Shown here one piece after another: positions 1-8,577 of a stretch of 37,046 nucleotides of DNA. The stretch covers positions 1 through 37,046 of the forward strand of contig JAQURY010000006.1 in the NCBI GenBank assembly GCA_028715395.1, written 5' to 3'. The position numbers and the translations under genes are program-made. Source of the DNA: Minisyncoccota bacterium. GTDB lineage: Bacteria; Patescibacteriota; Minisyncoccia; UBA6257; 02-FULL-45-10c. The stretch's first letter is position 1; each line of letters begins with the position of its first letter. Under the pieces are notes generated by a model. The model had not been told where the DNA came from. It saw only the letters and a program-made list of their open reading frames with translations, and made no database searches.

Positions 1-497
1 TCGGAATTTATTTCAAAGGTTGCGCAAAGAAACTCTATTTCCGGCAGAAAATCATACGGGTAAACCCAGGCGCTTTTCTGCAATTGATACAATCCCAAGC
101 TTCTTATTTTTCTGCTGAAAGCCAAAGATGCGTTCTTTTTTGAATTAGGGATGTCATATATCAATATTCTCCAAAAACCGTCCCATTTTTGCGGTTTTTC
201 AATCTTCATATCCTCCAATTGATACAACTTTGTCAAAAACTTTCCGCTTTGCGACAAAACAACGCGAACCGAGCCATCGGCCATTTTCTTAAATTCCACC
301 AGTTTCCTTTTTTGGAGATCTTTTATTTTTCTTGCGCGTTTTTCCGCCAATTTTCTATTATCCTTAAAATATTCTTTAACTAATTGATGCAAAAAATAAG
401 GGGAAGAAATTGCCGCCACCGTTAACAAGCCAAATGACGCGATTTTTAAAAGCGTATCCTTGGTTAAATTATCTTTTAGAATAAATCCTCTAGCCAT
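1..497 (-). CDS. PaaX-like / Cas2-fold domain protein with N-terminal HTH-like region (3' part beyond window edge)
   Basis: Manual reverse-strand translation from ATG at 497: MARGFILKDNLTKDTLLKIASFGLL...KWDGFWRILIYDIPNSKKNASLAFSRKIRSLGLYQLQKSAWVYPYDFLPEIEFL. The W-R-I-x-x-Y-D-I-P and LGxxQLQKSxWVYPY motifs are typical of the Cas2-like domain of PaaX-family proteins. Not in the ORF track because it runs off the edge. Confidence 0.75.
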   Translation of the reverse strand, partial: MARGFILKDNLTKDTLLKIASFGLLTVAAISSPYFLHQLVKEYFKDNRKLAEKRARKIKDLQKRKLVEFKKMADGSVRVVLSQSGKFLTKLYQLEDMKIEKPQKWDGFWRILIYDIPNSKKNASLAFSRKIRSLGLYQLQKSAWVYPYDFLPEIEFLCATFEINS

Positions 498-510
498 AAA
501 ATATATCCTT

Positions 511-556
511 AACTTTGTATAGTATATGCTAATATTAGCATATACTATACAAAGTT
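511..556. repeat. Perfect 46-bp palindrome (23-bp arms, no spacer), possible operator
   Basis: AACTTTGTATAGTATATGCTAAT|ATTAGCATATACTATACAAAGTT; the second half is the exact reverse complement of the first; 14 nt upstream of the gene starting at 497. Confidence 0.95.
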
Positions 557-561
557 GCGAA

Positions 562-2217
562 TTATAAGTTGGGGGTAAATTTATAAATTTTAAATGCCTC
601 TTCGTTGCGTTTGTTAAGAATACTTGCTTGTTCCCCTTTCATTAGCTGGGAAAGTTCGGGAGTTGGAATGGAATTTGAGGGGAAAATGAAATAAATATCC
701 TTGAATCCCGCCTGATTATAGAAATCGGCGCCGTTTTCTTTCATATATTGAAAATAGGTGTCTGCGCTGATAATCGGCCAGGCATGATATATATGAAGCC
801 GGTCTAAAACCCAAAGCTTGGCTCCCCGCTGGATATTTCCGCCAAAAACAATCAGGGCCGGGTATATTTCAAGATTTTGTTTCTCTCCGTCAGCCAAAGC
901 TTTATCGCGGATATCGTTCAGAAACTTGTATTTGAAATCAAATGTCAGCGCGGGCATTTTGCCTTCCAATTCTTTTTGGAAATAATCGCCAAGTTCGTTG
1001 TATCCCCAATTATAATTCTGCTGGCGGATATCGTTGGCAATCCACGGCGTCGGACCAACCGGATAATAAAGAAGCTGATTGTTGACCGAATAAAACATTT
1101 CAAATCCCAAAAACAGCGCAAGAAAAACATAACCGGTTTTTTCCGCAACTTTATTGCCGACCGAATCCAGCGCCGCCCCGATTGCCAAAGCCATAAACGG
1201 AGAAAGCATCACTAAAAATCTGTAAAACGTTCCGATGAAAAATACCAGCAAGATAACAAGCCAAAAAAGAACGAAAAAGTGAAGCGCGTATTTTTTGAAA
1301 GTTTCCCTGAAATTCCTGAATACCGAAACGGCAATGGAAATTTTTGATAAAGCGAACACCGCCAAAAAAAGCCAGGAAAAAGTCATCAGGGCGCGCGGAA
1401 TCAAAAAGGTGAGCCGCTCTCCCAGCGTGCCGATTTGTTTCCCGGGCATATCTTTCCATTCCTGCGGATTCTGTCCGGCCATAATTGAAATCTGGAAATC
1501 AAAATGACCGACAGCGCGGTAAAGCTGGATGTTATAAATTATTACCGGACTGAATATAACCAGTGCCAATAAAGCGCCAAGCCATAATTTTTTATTCAAA
1601 AAATATTCGCGCTTGTAAAAAACGAGATAGGTGAAAAATGCCGGAATTAAAATAAACATATTGTATTTGGTCAAAAGTCCCAGCCCTATCGCCACACCGG
1701 TCCAGATTAAATATTTGTCCTCTTTCAGCGCGCGGATAAAGAAATAAACCGCCAAAAGCATGAAAAATATAAGATACGATTCAAGCATTCCCACGCGAGA
1801 AATCTGGACACTGCTGACGGTTACCGCCGAAACAACCGCCGCCAATAATCCCGCTCTTTTGGAAAAAAGCAGCGAACCAATCAAATAAATCAGATATACC
1901 GAAGCAATTCCGAAAAGAGCCGATGAAATTCTGAACCCGAAATTTGATTCGCCGAAAATATTCATTGAAATATTCTGAATCCAAAAAACCAGCGGCGGGG
2001 CATCATGAAAAGAAAGCTTGGTCCAAGAAGGAACATTCGGATCAAACCACTCTAAAGGAGTCGTCTGCATCTGCGCTTCGTCAAAATCCATAAGGCCAAT
2101 CGCGCGGAAAGCGTAAAAAACTTCGTCGTTCAAAGTATCGCCCTGCGAAAGCCAGCCGATACGCAAAAACGCGGCGACCACCAGAATAGCTATCAATATT
2201 TTTTTGGTATTATTCAT
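562..2217 (-). CDS. Membrane glycosyltransferase, GT39/ArnT-PMT-like
   Basis: 551 aa, multiple TM helices; N-terminal LNDEVFYAFRAIG...HDAPPLVFWIQNISMNIFGESNFGFRISSALFG typical of PMT_2/ArnT-like transferases. Confidence 0.8.
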   Translation of the reverse strand: MNNTKKILIAILVVAAFLRIGWLSQGDTLNDEVFYAFRAIGLMDFDEAQMQTTPLEWFDPNVPSWTKLSFHDAPPLVFWIQNISMNIFGESNFGFRISSALFGIASVYLIYLIGSLLFSKRAGLLAAVVSAVTVSSVQISRVGMLESYLIFFMLLAVYFFIRALKEDKYLIWTGVAIGLGLLTKYNMFILIPAFFTYLVFYKREYFLNKKLWLGALLALVIFSPVIIYNIQLYRAVGHFDFQISIMAGQNPQEWKDMPGKQIGTLGERLTFLIPRALMTFSWLFLAVFALSKISIAVSVFRNFRETFKKYALHFFVLFWLVILLVFFIGTFYRFLVMLSPFMALAIGAALDSVGNKVAEKTGYVFLALFLGFEMFYSVNNQLLYYPVGPTPWIANDIRQQNYNWGYNELGDYFQKELEGKMPALTFDFKYKFLNDIRDKALADGEKQNLEIYPALIVFGGNIQRGAKLWVLDRLHIYHAWPIISADTYFQYMKENGADFYNQAGFKDIYFIFPSNSIPTPELSQLMKGEQASILNKRNEEAFKIYKFTPNL

Positions 2218-2226
2218 TCAATTTAA

Positions 2227-2982
2227 TTATATTGAAACCGCTTCAATAAACAAAAACAAAGGAAATTCTTTGCGGGCCTTGTTTTCGGCGGCCGCGCGGG
2301 GTCCCGGCTGGCTTTTTTTATTGGAATTCCATTCTTCCAAACAGCTGACGCGTAATCCCGATTTTTCCAGCGCCTTAAAATAAACTTGGAGCGGGCGATG
2401 AAAAGATATTGTATTTTCACCCTCCTTATCGCCAGGATGCATTAAAATTTTAACTTTTGATTCGGAAAGATACTCTTCAATTCTGCGATATTGGATTTTG
2501 CTTTGCTCATCCCAGCCCCAGCCGCTTTGCTTGGGCACGCGGAAAGCCGGATGATTAACAACCAGAAACAATCTTCCGCCTTCTTTTAAAACACGGGCGC
2601 ATTCTTTAAAAACTCCTCCGATATTTTCAATATTCTGAATCGCCAGAATAATCGTAATTTTATTGACGCTTTTAGAGAGCAAAAATTTTAAATTGTCCGC
2701 CGGAGCAATTTCATATTTTATTTCCTGCGGAGAATCTTTTTTGGCTATTTCAATTAATTTCTTGGAAATATCGGCGCCGATAACATGGGCGCCGTTTTTA
2801 TTAAATTCGCGCGCAAAAAATCCCTGCCCGCAAGCCAAGTCCAGGACAATTTCTCCTTTTTTTATTTCCATCAGCCGCAATAAATTAGGCAAAATCAAAT
2901 CTTTCTGATAAGTGCTTTCTCCCTTCAATAATTCGTCGTACCAGCCGGCAATATTACTCCAGGAAGTTTTTTGATTGTTCAT
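2227..2982 (-). CDS. Class I SAM-dependent methyltransferase
   Basis: VLDLACGQGFFAREFNKNGAHVIGADIS (SAM motif I), LKEGGRLFLVVNHPAFR. Start approximate; ORF extends to 3027 but an internal Met (MNNQKTSW) is a plausible start. Confidence 0.8.
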   Translation of the reverse strand: MNNQKTSWSNIAGWYDELLKGESTYQKDLILPNLLRLMEIKKGEIVLDLACGQGFFAREFNKNGAHVIGADISKKLIEIAKKDSPQEIKYEIAPADNLKFLLSKSVNKITIILAIQNIENIGGVFKECARVLKEGGRLFLVVNHPAFRVPKQSGWGWDEQSKIQYRRIEEYLSESKVKILMHPGDKEGENTISFHRPLQVYFKALEKSGLRVSCLEEWNSNKKSQPGPRAAAENKARKEFPLFLFIEAVSI

Positions 2983-3042
2983 ATTCCATATATTAACATC
3001 TGAGTGCTTTTTTATAAATCGGCTCAAAATAAGGGCGTTTCA

Positions 3043-3071
3043 TTGACAATAGCGTTAATTTATTGTATACT
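3043..3071 (+). promoter_or_regulatory. Near-consensus sigma70-type promoter for the gene at 3115
   Basis: TTGACA (3043-3048), 17-bp spacer, TATACT (3066-3071); SD GGGAGGAAA just before ATG 3115. Confidence 0.75.
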
Positions 3072-3114
3072 ATATATAACAGCTATCTTAAAAATTTCAT
3101 AAGGGAGGAAACCC

Positions 3115-3936
3115 ATGTTTTGCAAGAATAAGGAAATCGACGAGCTTTATCTGCAAGCCCAAGAGCCAATTTTAAGGCTGGTTAAAAAGGTCAAGGAAGA
3201 GCTCGAGAAAAAGGAAGTAAATCTCGAAAAAGCGATTTACATCATCTTCCTTTACTTCAATTATCTGAACCTCAACCATAAACCGTTTCTCCAGGAAGTG
3301 TTAAAAGTATTTTTTGACAGGACCCGGGAGGAATACGGAAATATGGACGACGGATTTTTCCAAGGATTGGAGGTTCGCCTTCTCGCCAACGGCGGCCACA
3401 TCAAAGCAAAAGATGCGGTCGGCCTTTATGCGGGAACTCTCGGAAATATGGCCGAGTACTGGCGAAACTACATCGAACACGGAAAGATCCAGCTGAGAGG
3501 AACGGATAAGAACTACCAGAGAATGGTAATGGTGCTGGAATTCCTTAGGGCCCACATGAATGAATTTCGGATAGAGAAATTCAAGGGCACTTCCTTGACC
3601 GACGAAGAAATCGAAATTCTTCCTCACAAGGATGAAAGCACCCGGGCAACAAGCAATAGCTACGCCATGGCAGTCCACTTCAAGGAATTGCGGAATACAC
3701 CCGAAGATTTCCTAAGGGACTGCTGCAGCGAAAGCGTCTTATGCATAAAAGACGCCCACAAAAAATGGTATGAGCCGATAGCGGACGAGATTTTTTCGAA
3801 ATTAAACGAGGGGGAAGGAGTTTTAAATTTCAATCCCGAGTTTGACTACAAAAATCCCGATACCAATTATGTGGGACTGGGCATTCACGAAGAAGACGAT
3901 GTCTTGTGGATCACCATAAGATACCGCCGTAAGTAA
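3115..3936 (+). CDS. Hypothetical protein, 273 aa
   Basis: Full ORF with strong promoter, SD and downstream terminator; no domain recognised. Confidence 0.8.
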   Translation: MFCKNKEIDELYLQAQEPILRLVKKVKEELEKKEVNLEKAIYIIFLYFNYLNLNHKPFLQEVLKVFFDRTREEYGNMDDGFFQGLEVRLLANGGHIKAKDAVGLYAGTLGNMAEYWRNYIEHGKIQLRGTDKNYQRMVMVLEFLRAHMNEFRIEKFKGTSLTDEEIEILPHKDESTRATSNSYAMAVHFKELRNTPEDFLRDCCSESVLCIKDAHKKWYEPIADEIFSKLNEGEGVLNFNPEFDYKNPDTNYVGLGIHEEDDVLWITIRYRRK

Positions 3937-3941
3937 AAAAT

Positions 3942-3972
3942 AAGAGGCGCCGATACTGACGCCTCTTTTTTA
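3942..3972. terminator. Intrinsic terminator (possibly bidirectional)
   Basis: AAGAGGCG...CGCCTCTT followed by T-tract. Confidence 0.8.
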
Positions 3973-4650
3973 TTTATTATTAAGATTTTTTGTTTTTAAA
4001 AATTTAACAATTTTAACAATTACAAAAATTGATATAACTATAACAATTATAAATCCGAACAAATATGCTCCTATTAAATTAAAGAATGCGGTAAAAGGAG
4101 ATTTGCCGAAAAATAAACTTTTAAGAGCCGGTAATGCAACAATTGTTTTAACGATTTCTATCGGAGAAAAACTTTCTTTTTCCCCAATGGCCAAGGCATA
4201 TTTTCCGATATTATCTTGACTAGAAACTTCAATGACATAATCTCCTTTTTTCAAATCAACTCTTACTTCGGGACCCTTGAAATAATCATCTCCTGCAAAT
4301 TTTTCATAAAATTCAGTCCAATTATAGGTTTTGCCATTTAAATAAATGTATTCTTTGGGATTTTCTTTTTGGTAAATCTTAACTAAAAAATCCTTATCAA
4401 CATCCGGAAACTTGGGAACCAATATTCCCACATAAAAATTAAAATCTTTGTCCGCATTGATTGAATAATAATCCGGCTTGCCGTTTAAATTTCCGTAAAA
4501 AGCCTGAGAAATTTCAGGGTTTTTAACCTCTATTACTTCTTTTGAATCAAAAACAATTCTTGGCTGGTGAGCCGAAACTGATCGCCAAACAAAAATAAAA
4601 ATAAAAAACGCCGTAAAAAACAATATTTTTGAATAAAGATTTTTAGTCAT
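3970..4650 (-). CDS. Hypothetical exported/membrane protein with N-terminal signal/TM and C-terminal TM
   Basis: N-terminal hydrophobic ILFFTAFFIFIFVW, C-terminal YLFGFIIVIVISIFVIVKIVKFLK. Confidence 0.7.
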   Translation of the reverse strand: MTKNLYSKILFFTAFFIFIFVWRSVSAHQPRIVFDSKEVIEVKNPEISQAFYGNLNGKPDYYSINADKDFNFYVGILVPKFPDVDKDFLVKIYQKENPKEYIYLNGKTYNWTEFYEKFAGDDYFKGPEVRVDLKKGDYVIEVSSQDNIGKYALAIGEKESFSPIEIVKTIVALPALKSLFFGKSPFTAFFNLIGAYLFGFIIVIVISIFVIVKIVKFLKTKNLNNK

Positions 4651-4702
4651 TTATACTATTAATTATACAAAAAATAATATTTGAAATAAAACAGCTTAAA
4701 AT

Positions 4703-4730
4703 AAAAAATCCCCGATTAAGGGGATTTTTT
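4703..4730 (-). terminator. Intrinsic terminator after RRM gene
   Basis: aaaaaatcccc gattaa ggggatttttt. Confidence 0.8.
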
Positions 4731-4739
4731 ATTTGCTGT

Positions 4740-5063
4740 TTAGTAGCGATCTCCTCCACGTCCGCCTCCAAATCCGCCACGTCCTCCGCCGAATCCTCCC
4801 GTTCTCGGTCTGGATTCCATCGGGCGAGCTTCATTTACTGTGAGAGAGCGTCCATCAAGTTCTTTACCATTAAACATTTCAATTGCTTTTTGGGCTTCTT
4901 CGTCAGAAGACATTTCCACAAAGCCGAATCCTTTTGAGCGTCCCGACATTTTATCAATGATAATAGTCGCTGTCTCAACGGTTCCCGCCTTAGCAAACGT
5001 ATCTTTCAAAGTATCCTGGGTGGTGCTATAAGCCAATCCACCGACATACAATTTCTTTGCCAT
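4740..5063 (-). CDS. RNA-binding protein, single RRM with Gly/Arg-rich tail
   Basis: KLYVGGLAY (RNP2) and KGFGFVEM (RNP1), C-terminal GGFGGGRGGFGGGRGGDRY. Confidence 0.93.
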   Translation of the reverse strand: MAKKLYVGGLAYSTTQDTLKDTFAKAGTVETATIIIDKMSGRSKGFGFVEMSSDEEAQKAIEMFNGKELDGRSLTVNEARPMESRPRTGGFGGGRGGFGGGRGGDRY

Positions 5064-5072
5064 AATATTTTT

Positions 5073-5147
5073 CTTGCATAAATTAATTACTAAATAAGCC
5101 GACCTATCTTAATTTATCTCTTAACCCGCATAAACCTATGCAAGAGA
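5073..5147 (-). promoter_or_regulatory. Structured 5' leader of the RRM gene with alternative pairings
   Basis: On + coordinates: TCTCTT 5117-5122/AAGAGA 5142-5147 with inner GCATA 5128-5132/TATGC 5137-5141; TATGCAAG 5137-5144 can instead pair with CTTGCATA 5073-5080. Confidence 0.5.
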
Positions 5148-5181
5148 AAACAAACCAGAAGCTTACTATTTATATTTTGAT

Positions 5182-5210
5182 ATTAAACCTTATTGCCTGG
5201 ATAAAGTCAA
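5182..5210 (-). promoter_or_regulatory. Putative promoter for RRM gene
   Basis: On minus strand TTGACT (5205-5210), 17-bp spacer, TTTAAT (5182-5187). Confidence 0.55.
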
Positions 5211-5225
5211 TAACTTCAACTTTTG

Positions 5226-5296
5226 TCGGAGTGCTGGGAATCGAACCCAGTCTTTACGCACCCGAAGCGCACGTACTACCGGTATACTACACTCCG
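5226..5296 (-). tRNA. tRNA-Pro (anticodon CGG), CCA not encoded
   Basis: Acceptor CGGAGTG/CACTCCG; anticodon stem TGCGC-TTCGGGT-GCGTA; T arm CTGGGTTCGATTCCCAG. Confidence 0.93.
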
Positions 5297-5310
5297 ATAT
5301 AAGCAAAATC

Positions 5311-6411
5311 TTAACTTATTTTTTCGGTTTTTGCCAGTTTAACCGCCTTCAACAAATAAACGGTTAAAATCGCATGCCTTGCCAAAACAAACGGCGCAAC
5401 CCAATAAAAATAAATTATATTTTTTTCTATCAGGAACCACGGCAATATTATGAATAAAATCGCCAGGTTGGAAAATTCAAAAGCATAAAACCAGCCTTTT
5501 ATTTTTTGAAACGGCAAAATTGCCAGAAACGGCAAGATCCACAGCGCATATTGCGGAGAAAAAACTTTATTAAAAAGCAGGAATAAAACCGTAGAAATAA
5601 AACATAAAACAAGAACGGACGCCCGGCGGTATTTATACATCAAATAAGCGTAACTTGAACCGAACAATAAAAACGAAATTACATTGATTCCCGATACGCT
5701 TAAATTTCTGAAAAAGAATCTGACGATTGTCCAAATGGAATCGGGATTGGAATTTCGCAGACTATTCAGCTCAAAAAAATACAGCCAAGAATCAAAATTG
5801 GAAGCTATAAAATAAATATTGATTAAAATAATCACGCCCAAAAATATTCCGGTTATTTTCAGCCATTCTTTCCAATTTTTCTGTTTCAACAAGACTGGAA
5901 TAAGATATAAAACAGGATAAAGCTTTGCGGCAAATCCAAAAGCGATAAAAACAGCGGCTAAATAATATTTTTCTTTGCTCGCGAAATAAAGAGCCGCCGC
6001 TACGGACAAAACCGCCAATAAATCCCAGTTAAAAACAGCGAAAACAAACATTGACGGCGCAAATATCCAGTAATTCAGCAACTTCTTTTTGTCGGACGCA
6101 ATTTTATACAAAAAATAAGTTGCGGCGGCCGCGCATAAAATCAAAAACGCGCTATTGGCCAGATAATATCCGAATTGGCTGCCACCAATTGTTCCGGTTA
6201 AGCGGATAAAAAAACTTGTAAGCGCCGGATATTCTATCTGTATCTGCGCGAAAGAAAAAGCTGAAATGGCTTTCTGATAAAAACCGACGATATCGCTATA
6301 TACGATATTCCAAGGCAGTATTTTGGCAAAAAAAAGCCCGTGAAAAAACGCCGAAACGGCCGCAACCGCGGCAGTTAAATAAAGAAAATAATTAACTCTG
6401 CGGTTTTCCAT
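5311..6411 (-). CDS. Polytopic membrane protein, GT87/DUF2029-like mannosyltransferase
   Basis: 366 aa, many TM; VFAVFNWDLLAVLSVAAALYFASKEKYYLAAVFIAFGFAAKLYPVLYL, FSPQYALWILPF. Confidence 0.75.
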   Translation of the reverse strand: MENRRVNYFLYLTAAVAAVSAFFHGLFFAKILPWNIVYSDIVGFYQKAISAFSFAQIQIEYPALTSFFIRLTGTIGGSQFGYYLANSAFLILCAAAATYFLYKIASDKKKLLNYWIFAPSMFVFAVFNWDLLAVLSVAAALYFASKEKYYLAAVFIAFGFAAKLYPVLYLIPVLLKQKNWKEWLKITGIFLGVIILINIYFIASNFDSWLYFFELNSLRNSNPDSIWTIVRFFFRNLSVSGINVISFLLFGSSYAYLMYKYRRASVLVLCFISTVLFLLFNKVFSPQYALWILPFLAILPFQKIKGWFYAFEFSNLAILFIILPWFLIEKNIIYFYWVAPFVLARHAILTVYLLKAVKLAKTEKIS

Positions 6412-7949
6412 TAATCGACAAAATATTTTTGTTTTATTTCTTCTTCAATCCTGTTCTGCGCTTCATCCGCGGATTTTTTGGCGAATTTCGCCATTTCCGC
6501 CAATTTTTTGTCTTCCATTTGCCCTAAAATTTTCGCGCGTTCAACCAGCACTTCCTTATCATTTAAAGACGGATCGTCCAGGACTTCTTCCAAAATAATC
6601 GCCAAAATAAAACCGATTTTGGGTCCGGGCTGGATTTTTAATTCATTCATAATGTCTCCGCCATTTATCTTGAGCATCTTGGCGCTTACCGGGTCTTTGC
6701 TGACTTTTTCCAGACGGAATTTCAAATGCCTGAGACGATACGGCTGGGCCTTGGGCACGCCCGAACCTATCCGGTCGGCTTCGCGAAGCAACAACAAATC
6801 ATTTATATTTTCCTGACCAACTCTCCTCAGAAGCCGACGCGCGCCCGCATCAGTAACAGTTTCGGGATCATAAACAAACATGTGTTCTCTGATCAACAAA
6901 GCGACTCTCTCAATCATTTCTTTAGGAAAATGAAGTCTATCCAAAATTTGTGCCGCCATTTTTTCGCCCACAACCTGGTGACCGTAAAATGTGGCGTCGG
7001 GACCCTCTCCTCTTTTTGATTTTGGCTTGCCCACATCATGCAATAAAGTCGCCAGTCGCAAATCCAAAGGAAAATTATTTTTCACCGCATAATCCAGCGA
7101 GCGAATATTGTGCTCGTAAACCGAATATATATGATGCTTATTCTGCGCCATATTGAATCCATCTTCCAATTCCGGAATCACATACTTCAAAATCCCGCTT
7201 TCCCGCATTTTTTCAATTCCAAAAACGGCGTTACCAGTCATCAACAATTTAGAAAACTCATCCCGAATTCTTTCTTTTGAAATAAATTCTAAAAGATTGA
7301 CGTTCTTTTTAACGGCTTGCTCCGTTTCCGCTTCAATTACAAAATCCAATTGGGCGGCAAAACGCACTGCCCTCAAAATACGGAGAGCATCTTCTTCAAA
7401 ACGCTTATTGGGATCGCCAACCGCTTTGATTGTTTTTTTCTTCAAATCATCCTGTCCGCCATAAAGATCAACCAGTTTCCCTTCCTTGCCGAACATGCTC
7501 AGCGCCATGGCATTTACGGTAAAATCCCGGCGCGCCAAATCCTCCTCGATTGTTTTGGCAAATTTTATTTCGTCGGGATGGCGCTTGTCGGTGTATTTTC
7601 CTTCCAATCTATATGTAGTTACTTCTATAATTTTCAGAGCTTCATCTTCGGAGCCGGTTTTTATTCCGACCGTGCCGAAATCGTTTTCATAAACGGTAGC
7701 GGGCTTTTCCGGCGTAGCGCCGCCAAAATCGGAAAAAATTTTCTGTATTTCCTCGGGCTTGGCATTGGTGGTAATGTCCCAGTCTTTCGGCTTTCTGCCC
7801 ATCAAAACATCACGGACACAACCGCCGACCAAATACGCTTCAAAACCGGCTTTTTCCAAAACCGAAGAAACGTCCTGTATTTCTTTCTTTTCGAATTTTC
7901 CCATAAGGCTCTTCTCTTTATTATCTACGAAATTTCTTATTTGTTCCAT
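6411..7949 (-). CDS. cca: CCA tRNA nucleotidyltransferase / poly(A) polymerase family with HD domain
   Basis: YLVGGCVRDVLMGRKPKDWDITTNAKPEEIQKIF, RRDFTVNAMA, RILRAVRFAAQ, LLHDVGKP. Track ORF to 8096 is extended across an antisense tRNA; start placed at MEQIRN (7949). Confidence 0.92.
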   Translation of the reverse strand: MEQIRNFVDNKEKSLMGKFEKKEIQDVSSVLEKAGFEAYLVGGCVRDVLMGRKPKDWDITTNAKPEEIQKIFSDFGGATPEKPATVYENDFGTVGIKTGSEDEALKIIEVTTYRLEGKYTDKRHPDEIKFAKTIEEDLARRDFTVNAMALSMFGKEGKLVDLYGGQDDLKKKTIKAVGDPNKRFEEDALRILRAVRFAAQLDFVIEAETEQAVKKNVNLLEFISKERIRDEFSKLLMTGNAVFGIEKMRESGILKYVIPELEDGFNMAQNKHHIYSVYEHNIRSLDYAVKNNFPLDLRLATLLHDVGKPKSKRGEGPDATFYGHQVVGEKMAAQILDRLHFPKEMIERVALLIREHMFVYDPETVTDAGARRLLRRVGQENINDLLLLREADRIGSGVPKAQPYRLRHLKFRLEKVSKDPVSAKMLKINGGDIMNELKIQPGPKIGFILAIILEEVLDDPSLNDKEVLVERAKILGQMEDKKLAEMAKFAKKSADEAQNRIEEEIKQKYFVD

Positions 7950-8001
7950 ATTGTTAATACCTTTTTTATATCTTAATATGTAACTATATTCAATTAAATA
8001 T

Positions 8002-8076
8002 GCCCTCGTAGTATAACGGATAGAATGCCTGGCTTCGAACCAGGAGATGGGGGTTCGATTCCCTCCGAGGGCACCA
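8002..8076 (+). tRNA. tRNA-Arg (anticodon TCG) with encoded CCA
   Basis: GCCCTCG...CGAGGGC acceptor, CCTGG-CTTCGAA-CCAGG anticodon arm, GGGTTCGATTCCC T arm, ACCA 3' end. Confidence 0.95.
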
Positions 8077-8181
8077 GAGAAATCACTGTTGATCACAATT
8101 GGCTTTAAGCTTTTATTGACAAAAAGCGAAATTTTTTATAATATAAAGACCGATGTTTGACAAAATACTACTGGAGGAACA

Positions 8182-8472
8182 ATGGAGAAAATCTTGTGGA
8201 TTAGCATAAGAAAAATCACCGAAGAGGAAGAAGAGGTTATCAAAAAACTGCATGGAAAAAATGTGGCCATACACCACAAAAACGACCATGACTGGAAAAA
8301 AAGCGAGCTCGAAGAACACGGAACCATTTTCTATACTCACGAAAACGATGCCTGCCTTGAACCCATAGCTCATGGGATTCCGGTCAGAGCGTTTTTCCAC
8401 GACCAGAAGCTGGGAACTTCCGTACTTCTCATAGGAAGCTACGAAGCGCCCGTGCGCATCTGGCCCAAATGA
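8182..8472 (+). CDS. Hypothetical protein, 96 aa
   Basis: SD TGGAGGAACA before ATG; upstream TTGACA (8116) and TATAAT/TAATAT region; downstream GC hairpin. Confidence 0.75.
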   Translation: MEKILWISIRKITEEEEEVIKKLHGKNVAIHHKNDHDWKKSELEEHGTIFYTHENDACLEPIAHGIPVRAFFHDQKLGTSVLLIGSYEAPVRIWPK

Positions 8473-8503
8473 AATCGTCCGCCGATTTTCACCTCCTTTT
8501 TCA

Positions 8504-8532
8504 GTCTCCGGCGCCATCACCGCGCCGGAGAC
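8504..8532 (+). terminator. GC-rich hairpin downstream of 8182 gene
   Basis: GTCTCCGGCG...CGCCGGAGAC 10-bp perfect stem; no immediate T-tract. Confidence 0.45.
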
Positions 8533-8540
8533 GCAATCAT

Positions 8541-8576
8541 AAAAAAATCCCCCGATAAAATCGAGGGATTTTTTAT
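8541..8576 (-). terminator. Intrinsic terminator
   Basis: aaaaaaatccccc gataaaat cgagggattttttatttt. Confidence 0.75.
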
Positions 8577-8577
8577 T

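Noticed and set aside
1-497. Cas2-like domain suggesting a CRISPR locus
   Set aside because: The protein is a PaaX-like regulator type with an N-terminal HTH-like part; no repeats/spacers or other cas genes are visible in the window.
1151-1459. 102-aa minus ORF and other ORFs inside the GT39 gene
   Set aside because: Alternative-frame shadows of a clear membrane glycosyltransferase gene.
4643-4834. 63-aa minus-strand ORF overlapping the RRM gene 3' end
   Set aside because: Out-of-frame reading of the Gly/Arg-rich tail and terminator; no SD.
8113-8520. 135-aa minus-strand ORF
   Set aside because: Overlaps the 8182 plus-strand gene, which has SD and promoter; the minus ORF has neither.
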